Positions 4,323-7,846 of a DNA stretch of 7,846 bases are shown here, piece after piece. Both the position numbers and the translations under genes were made by a program. The notes below the pieces were generated by a model. It ran no database searches. It was given only the letters and a program-made list of their open reading frames with translations, and was not told the DNA's origin. This stretch comes from JANOGU01 sp964499865 (GTDB lineage: Bacteria > Pseudomonadota > Alphaproteobacteria > Rhodobacterales > Rhodobacteraceae), in contig CAZCPY010000138.1 in the NCBI GenBank assembly GCA_964499865.1, forward strand, positions 1 through 7,846, written 5' to 3'. Position 1 is the stretch's first letter; each line of letters opens with the position of its first letter.

Positions 4323-6566
4323 TCACTCCGGCAGCGCCGCCAGGTGTTCCATCACCGCGGGGCGCACGCTTTCGGCGCCCGCGTTGCGGGCGTTGTCGAT
4401 CACCTCGTAAAGTGCGGTCAGGTCCAGCCTGCGCAGCAGCGCCTTGACCGGGCCGATGGAGGCCGGGCGCATCGACAGCGTCTTGATCCCCAGCGCGGCG
4501 AGGCAGGCGGCTTCCACCGGCTTGCCCGCATCCTCGCCGCAGAAGCTGAGCGGCGTGTTGGTCGCGGCGCAGCGGCCCACGATCACCTCGATGAAGGTGA
4601 GGAACGAGGCGTTCAGCACGTCGTAGCGGCGGCGCACGCGTTCGTTCTCGCGGTCGGCGGCGAAGAAGAACTGCTTGAGGTCGTTGCCGCCGATCGAGAT
4701 GAAGTCGGCCTCCTCGTAGAACCCGCGGGGGGCGTAGGCGAGGCTGGGGGTTTCCAGCATCGCGCCCACCTCCAGCGTCGCGGGGACCGGATGGCCCATG
4801 TCGATCTCGCGCTGGCGCTGGTCCAGCACGATGCCGCGGGCGCTGCGGAACTCGGCATGTTCGGTGATGAAGGGGAACATCAGCACCAGCGGCCGACCGG
4901 CGGCGGCCCGGATCAGCGCCTGCACCTGCATCTTGAGCACGCCGGGCTTGTCGAGCCCCACGCGGATCGCCCGCCAGCCCATGGCTGGGTTGGGCTCGTC
5001 CTGCGGCTTCATGTAGGGCAGGACCTTGTCCGACCCGATGTCCAGCGTGCGGAAGGCCACGCGCCGGGCCCCGGCGGCGTCCATCACGCGGGCGTAGAGG
5101 CGGACCAGCTCTTCCCGCTTGGGCATCCGGTTGCGGATCAGGAACTGCAACTCGGTGCGGAACAGGCCCACGCCCTCTGCCCCCGACCCCGCCAGCGACG
5201 GCAGGTCCGCCATCAGGCCTGCGTTCATCATCAGTGCCACGGTGGTGCCGCAGCGCGTGCAGGCGGGCAGGTCGCGCAGGCCGGCATAGCGTTCCTGCGC
5301 CTTGGCCTGCATCGCGATCTTGTCGCGGAAGGCGCTGGCGACGCTGTCCTCGGGGCGCAGGTGGACCAGCCCCTGGTCGCCGTCGACCAGGACGGGATCG
5401 CCGTTCAGGGCCTCGGTGGTGATGCGTTCGGCATGGATCACCAGCGGGATCGCCAGCGCGCGCGCCACGATGGCGGCGTGGCTGCCGACCGAGCCTTCCT
5501 CCAGCACCACGCCGCGCAGCTTGCGCCCGTAGTCCAGCAACTCGCCCGGCCCGATGTTGCGCGCCACCAGCACCGGGTTGTCCGGCATCTCGGCGCCGGT
5601 GTCGCGGCCCTGGCCGGTCAGGATGCGCAACAGGCGGTTCGACAGGTCGTCGAGGTCCTGCAGACGTTCGCGCAGGTAGGCGTCGGGCACCTGGGACAGG
5701 CGCGCGCGCGCCGTCGACTGCTCCTTCTCCACCGCCGCCTCGGCCGACAGGCCAAGTGCGATGTCCTCCTCCATCCGCTTGAGCCAGCCGCGGGAATTGG
5801 CGAACATGCGGTAGGCTTCCAGAACCTGCTTCTGGTCCTTGTCGAGGCTTTCGGCCGACAGCAGGTCATCGACCGACACGCGCAGCTCTCCCACCGCCGC
5901 CCGGATGCGCTCGATCTCGGTCAGCGGGTCGTCGGCGACCGGGTTCGTGACCACCACGCGCGGCTCGTGCAGCCAGACGCGGCCCTCGGCTGCGCCCTCC
6001 TGGCCGGTGCCGCCGCGGAACAACACCGGCTGGCGGTGCTTGGCCCGCATCGCCACCTCGTCGCCGGTGAAGGCGCCAAGCTCGGTCATCTCGGCCAGCA
6101 CCATGGCCACGACGTCCAGCGCATAGACCTCGTCGTCGGAAAAGCTGCGCGCCTCCTTCGACTGCACCACCAGCACGCCCAGGCCTTCGCCCACGCGCTG
6201 GATCGGCACGCCCAGGAACGAGGAGTAGATCTCCTCGCCCGTCTCGGGCATGTAGCGGAAACCTTTTTCCGACGGCGCGTCCGCCGTGTTCACCGCGGCG
6301 GCGGTGCGGGCGACGCGGCCCACCAGCCCCTCGCCCAGGCGCATCCGGGTGACATGGACGGATTCGCTCCGCAGGCCTTCGGTGGCGCAAAGCTCCAGCG
6401 TCTCGGGGTCGCGGAAGAGGTAGATCGAGCAGACCTCGGTCCGCATCGACGAGGCGATCAGCCGCACGATGCGGTCCAGCCGGTCCTGCCCGCCACCCGG
6501 AAGCGCCAGCGTGTCGCGCAGACGGCGCAACAGCTTGCGGCTTTCGCTTTCGGTGCGTTCGGCCAT
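4323..6566 (-). CDS. ptsP: phosphoenolpyruvate-protein phosphotransferase, nitrogen PTS enzyme I (EI-Ntr)
   Basis: Cytoplasmic first enzyme of the nitrogen phosphotransferase system: it takes phosphate from PEP and passes it to NPr (PtsO), then to EIIA-Ntr (PtsN), a regulatory chain tied to nitrogen and potassium status. The 747-residue length fits the family. Domains in order: GAF sensor domain (about 25-165); helical HPr-binding region (about 190-320); phosphohistidine swivel domain with GSHAAIVARALAIP and His363 as phospho-acceptor; PEP-binding TIM barrel with GVGLFRTELQFL (465-476), RTLDIGSDK (506-514), MFPFI (563-567), LEVGAMLETPS (598-608), GGNDLKQFF (626-634) and the catalytic Cys676 in SFCGEDAG. 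The ATG at 6566 gives the usual N-terminus (MAERTESESRKLL); the frame is open 86 codons further up but reads as Pro/Arg-rich noncoding sequence. A CTRC pair (C436, C439) in the linker before the barrel is unusual. The next gene upstream on this strand is lysC, beyond the inserted transporter gene. Confidence 0.96.
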   Translation of the reverse strand: MAERTESESRKLLRRLRDTLALPGGGQDRLDRIVRLIASSMRTEVCSIYLFRDPETLELCATEGLRSESVHVTRMRLGEGLVGRVARTAAAVNTADAPSEKGFRYMPETGEEIYSSFLGVPIQRVGEGLGVLVVQSKEARSFSDDEVYALDVVAMVLAEMTELGAFTGDEVAMRAKHRQPVLFRGGTGQEGAAEGRVWLHEPRVVVTNPVADDPLTEIERIRAAVGELRVSVDDLLSAESLDKDQKQVLEAYRMFANSRGWLKRMEEDIALGLSAEAAVEKEQSTARARLSQVPDAYLRERLQDLDDLSNRLLRILTGQGRDTGAEMPDNPVLVARNIGPGELLDYGRKLRGVVLEEGSVGSHAAIVARALAIPLVIHAERITTEALNGDPVLVDGDQGLVHLRPEDSVASAFRDKIAMQAKAQERYAGLRDLPACTRCGTTVALMMNAGLMADLPSLAGSGAEGVGLFRTELQFLIRNRMPKREELVRLYARVMDAAGARRVAFRTLDIGSDKVLPYMKPQDEPNPAMGWRAIRVGLDKPGVLKMQVQALIRAAAGRPLVLMFPFITEHAEFRSARGIVLDQRQREIDMGHPVPATLEVGAMLETPSLAYAPRGFYEEADFISIGGNDLKQFFFAADRENERVRRRYDVLNASFLTFIEVIVGRCAATNTPLSFCGEDAGKPVEAACLAALGIKTLSMRPASIGPVKALLRRLDLTALYEVIDNARNAGAESVRPAVMEHLAALPE

Positions 6567-6593
6567 GGAACCCCGGGCTGCTGTCCTCGGGCC

Positions 6594-6622
6594 GTTAGAC
6601 CATGCGGCCGATGCTTCGGGAA
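6594..6622 (-). promoter_or_regulatory. putative ptsP promoter
   Basis: On the minus strand, TTCCCG (6617-6622) and TCTAAC (6594-6599) are 17 bases apart. The -10 matches TATAAT at four of six positions and the -35 matches TTGACA at three. Transcription would begin about 20-25 bases before the ptsP ATG. The -35 overlaps the left arm of the inverted repeat at 6612-6647. Confidence 0.3.
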
Positions 6623-6647
6623 GCCCTGTCGGGACGCGCCCGAAGCA
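6612..6647. repeat. perfect 9-bp inverted repeat upstream of ptsP
   Basis: TGCTTCGGG (6612-6620) and CCCGAAGCA (6639-6647) are exact reverse complements separated by 18 bases, with a small CCC/GGG pair nested inside (6624-6626 and 6631-6633). It sits in the 205-base gap between the divergent ptsP and transporter genes. It could be a regulator-binding dyad next to the ptsP promoter or an RNA hairpin; neither is shown. Confidence 0.5.
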
Positions 6648-6729
6648 ACCCGTGGACGGATGCGGCACGGAACCGCCGCGCGGACCACCCGGAGGATCGC
6701 CCGGCGGACGCGCGGGACCTTGCTTTCTC

Positions 6730-6742
6730 CGCCGGACCGGCG
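6730..6742. promoter_or_regulatory. palindrome CGCCGG-A-CCGGCG upstream of transporter gene
   Basis: A perfect 6-bp dyad around a single A, 30 bases before the transporter ATG and just after a TTGCTT hexamer (6720-6725) that could serve as a -35. No convincing -10 follows. It is operator-like in position, but such palindromes occur by chance in DNA this rich in CG. Confidence 0.25.
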
Positions 6743-6771
6743 CTTCACGATCCGGTCGGCCTGACACCGAA

Positions 6772-7671
6772 ATGCGGGAACGCCCTTTGCCAGCGAACCG
6801 CAACCTGACCGGCATCCTCCTCATCCTGCTCGGCGCCCTGCTGTTCGGCCTGATGCCGAGCGCCGCCCGCTATGCCTATGACGACGGCGCGAACGCGATT
6901 TTCGTGATGCTCGGCCGGGCGGGCATCGGCGTGGCCGTGCTGCTGATCTTCATCCTAGCCACCGGGCGGTCCCCCGGGATCAGCCGCGGGGCACTGCGGC
7001 AGAGCTGGCTGGCCGGCCTGTCCCACGCGATCGCCGGCGTCGGCGTTCTCGCCTCGATCCGCTACATCGACATCAGCCTGGCGAGCATCATCCTGTTCAT
7101 CTACCCCCTGCCGGTCGCCGTTGCCGCCCATCTCCGGGGCGAGACGCCGCTGACGCGGCCGGTGCTGTTCCTGATGCTTCTGGCGACGGCGGGTCTGGCC
7201 CTGGTGCTCGGCGTCAGTTTCGCGAGCATCGACCTGCGCGGCGTGGCCCTGGCCGTCATGGGGATGTCGGCGTTTTCGGTGATGATCGTCGCCATGGGCG
7301 CGCTGACCCGCGAGGTCGGCGCGCCCTTCTCGAACCTGCTGATGACGGTCTGGGCGATGGCGATCTTTGCGGCGGCCGCCCTGGTCGGGCCGCCGCTGGG
7401 CCTGTTCGCCGGCATCGCCCTGCCGCAGTCACTGGCGGGCTGGGGGTTCACGCTGGTCGTCGGATTGACCTTTGCGCTCGGCTACCTGTGCTTTTTCGTC
7501 AGCGCCACGATGATCGGCACCGCCCGGGCCGCACTCCTCAGCACGTCGGAACCGGTGATGATGATCTTCTTCGCGGTGCTGCTGGTGGGCGAGACGCTGA
7601 GCCTCTGGCAGTGGATCGGCGTCACCGTAGTGGTCGCGAGCCTCGGCCTCAGCGAGGCGGTCCGCAAGTAG
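6772..7671 (+). CDS. EamA/DMT-superfamily transporter
   Basis: A 299-residue integral membrane protein of the drug/metabolite transporter superfamily, with the usual two EamA halves of five helices each. Predicted helices lie at about 12-33, 42-64, 77-97, 101-120 and 129-150, then 155-176, 186-206, 221-242, 246-272 and 278-295. Each half ends in a family-like block: ISLASIILFIYPLPVAVAAH (101-120) in the first, and RAALLSTSEPVMMIFFAVLL (252-271) followed by GETLSLWQWIG in the second. The substrate cannot be told; family members export amino acids and other metabolites. The ATG at 6772 lies right before the basic N-terminal stretch and first helix, but has no good ribosome site; a TTG five codons in (6784) is an alternative start. 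It is divergent from ptsP and convergent with lysC, separated from the latter by 62 GC-rich bases with only weak, overlapping dyads. Family is firm; role is unknown. Confidence 0.92.
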   Translation: MRERPLPANRNLTGILLILLGALLFGLMPSAARYAYDDGANAIFVMLGRAGIGVAVLLIFILATGRSPGISRGALRQSWLAGLSHAIAGVGVLASIRYIDISLASIILFIYPLPVAVAAHLRGETPLTRPVLFLMLLATAGLALVLGVSFASIDLRGVALAVMGMSAFSVMIVAMGALTREVGAPFSNLLMTVWAMAIFAAAALVGPPLGLFAGIALPQSLAGWGFTLVVGLTFALGYLCFFVSATMIGTARAALLSTSEPVMMIFFAVLLVGETLSLWQWIGVTVVVASLGLSEAVRK

Positions 7672-7733
7672 CGGCGCCGGTTGCCGCAGGGGGCGCGGGT
7701 TGCGCTGCCGGCTGCCGCCGGTCCGGCGTTGCG

Positions 7734-7846
7734 TCAGGCCTTCTCCAGCGCGAAGGCGTCGTGCAGCGCCTGCACCGCCAGTTCCATGTAGCGCCGGTCG
7801 ATCAGGACGCTGATCTTGATCTCGGACGTGGTGATGACCTTGATGT
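7734..7846 (-). CDS. lysC: aspartate kinase, C-terminal end (partial)
   Basis: Only the last 36 complete codons are inside the window; the gene continues past the right edge. The peptide begins IKVITTSEIKISVLI and ends YMELAVQALHDAF-ALEKA. This is the closing strand and helix of the second ACT domain of aspartate kinase, the enzyme that phosphorylates aspartate to begin lysine, threonine and methionine synthesis; the ACT domains carry feedback inhibition. The 'TTSEIKISVLI' and 'AVQALHDAF' blocks are strongly characteristic of this enzyme. The stop TGA is at 7734-7736. It has the same orientation as ptsP, but the transporter gene on the opposite strand lies between them, so they cannot share a simple transcript unless it runs antisense through the transporter. 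Confidence 0.93.
   Translation of the reverse strand, partial: IKVITTSEIKISVLIDRRYMELAVQALHDAFALEKA

Noticed and set aside
4344..6764. An 806-codon open frame on the plus strand opposite ptsP
   Set aside because: It lies antisense to a clear ptsP, is rich in His/Arg/Gln/Gly with no domain pattern, and is explained by the scarcity of stop codons opposite GC-rich genes.
7672..7733. Possible bidirectional terminator between the transporter gene and lysC
   Set aside because: Several overlapping GCCGG/CCGGC dyads compete and none stands out; not distinguishable from GC-rich background.

Overview
The window is a GC-rich stretch of chromosome from an alphaproteobacterium, most likely a member of the Rhodobacterales (Rhodobacter/Paracoccus type). 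The evidence is the base composition, the codon use, the style of FabI, PdxH and PtsP, a two-domain cold-shock protein followed by a DUF192 protein, and a pair of small 'GLAEPVMEP...SSSSAGIIVP' membrane proteins of a kind I associate with this order. There is no sign of phage, transposon, CRISPR array, tRNA or rRNA. Almost every base belongs to compact housekeeping or small hypothetical genes.

Layout, left to right. (1) 49-1475, minus strand: fabI (enoyl-ACP reductase) followed by a LysE/RhtB-type exporter, joined by an ATGA start/stop overlap. (2) 1557-2319, minus strand: two tandem paralogous small secreted or membrane proteins (copy A, 74 aa; copy B, 142 aa). They share a near-identical central block, and each follows a similar promoter-like TTGACG element. 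Copy B carries an extra C-terminal domain resembling the S74 intramolecular chaperone of phage tail fibres, with its Ser-Lys pair intact. (3) 2451-4150, plus strand: pdxH, then a double cold-shock-domain protein overlapping a secreted DUF192 protein. (4) 4151-4322: a G/C-run inverted-repeat region between convergent genes. (5) 4323-6566, minus strand: ptsP (enzyme I of the nitrogen PTS). (6) 6772-7671, plus strand: a ten-helix EamA/DMT transporter. (7) 7734-7846, minus strand: the last 36 codons of a gene recognisable as aspartate kinase (lysC).

Most of this is core metabolism: fatty-acid elongation, PLP salvage, nitrogen-PTS signalling and aspartate-family amino-acid synthesis. The least explained part is the tandem pair at 1557-2319, above all the S74-like domain attached to a small membrane-anchored protein with no visible passenger. 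A second oddity is the transporter gene lying, in opposite orientation, between lysC and ptsP, which are commonly adjacent and co-oriented in alphaproteobacteria. All promoter and terminator calls were made by eye and are tentative.
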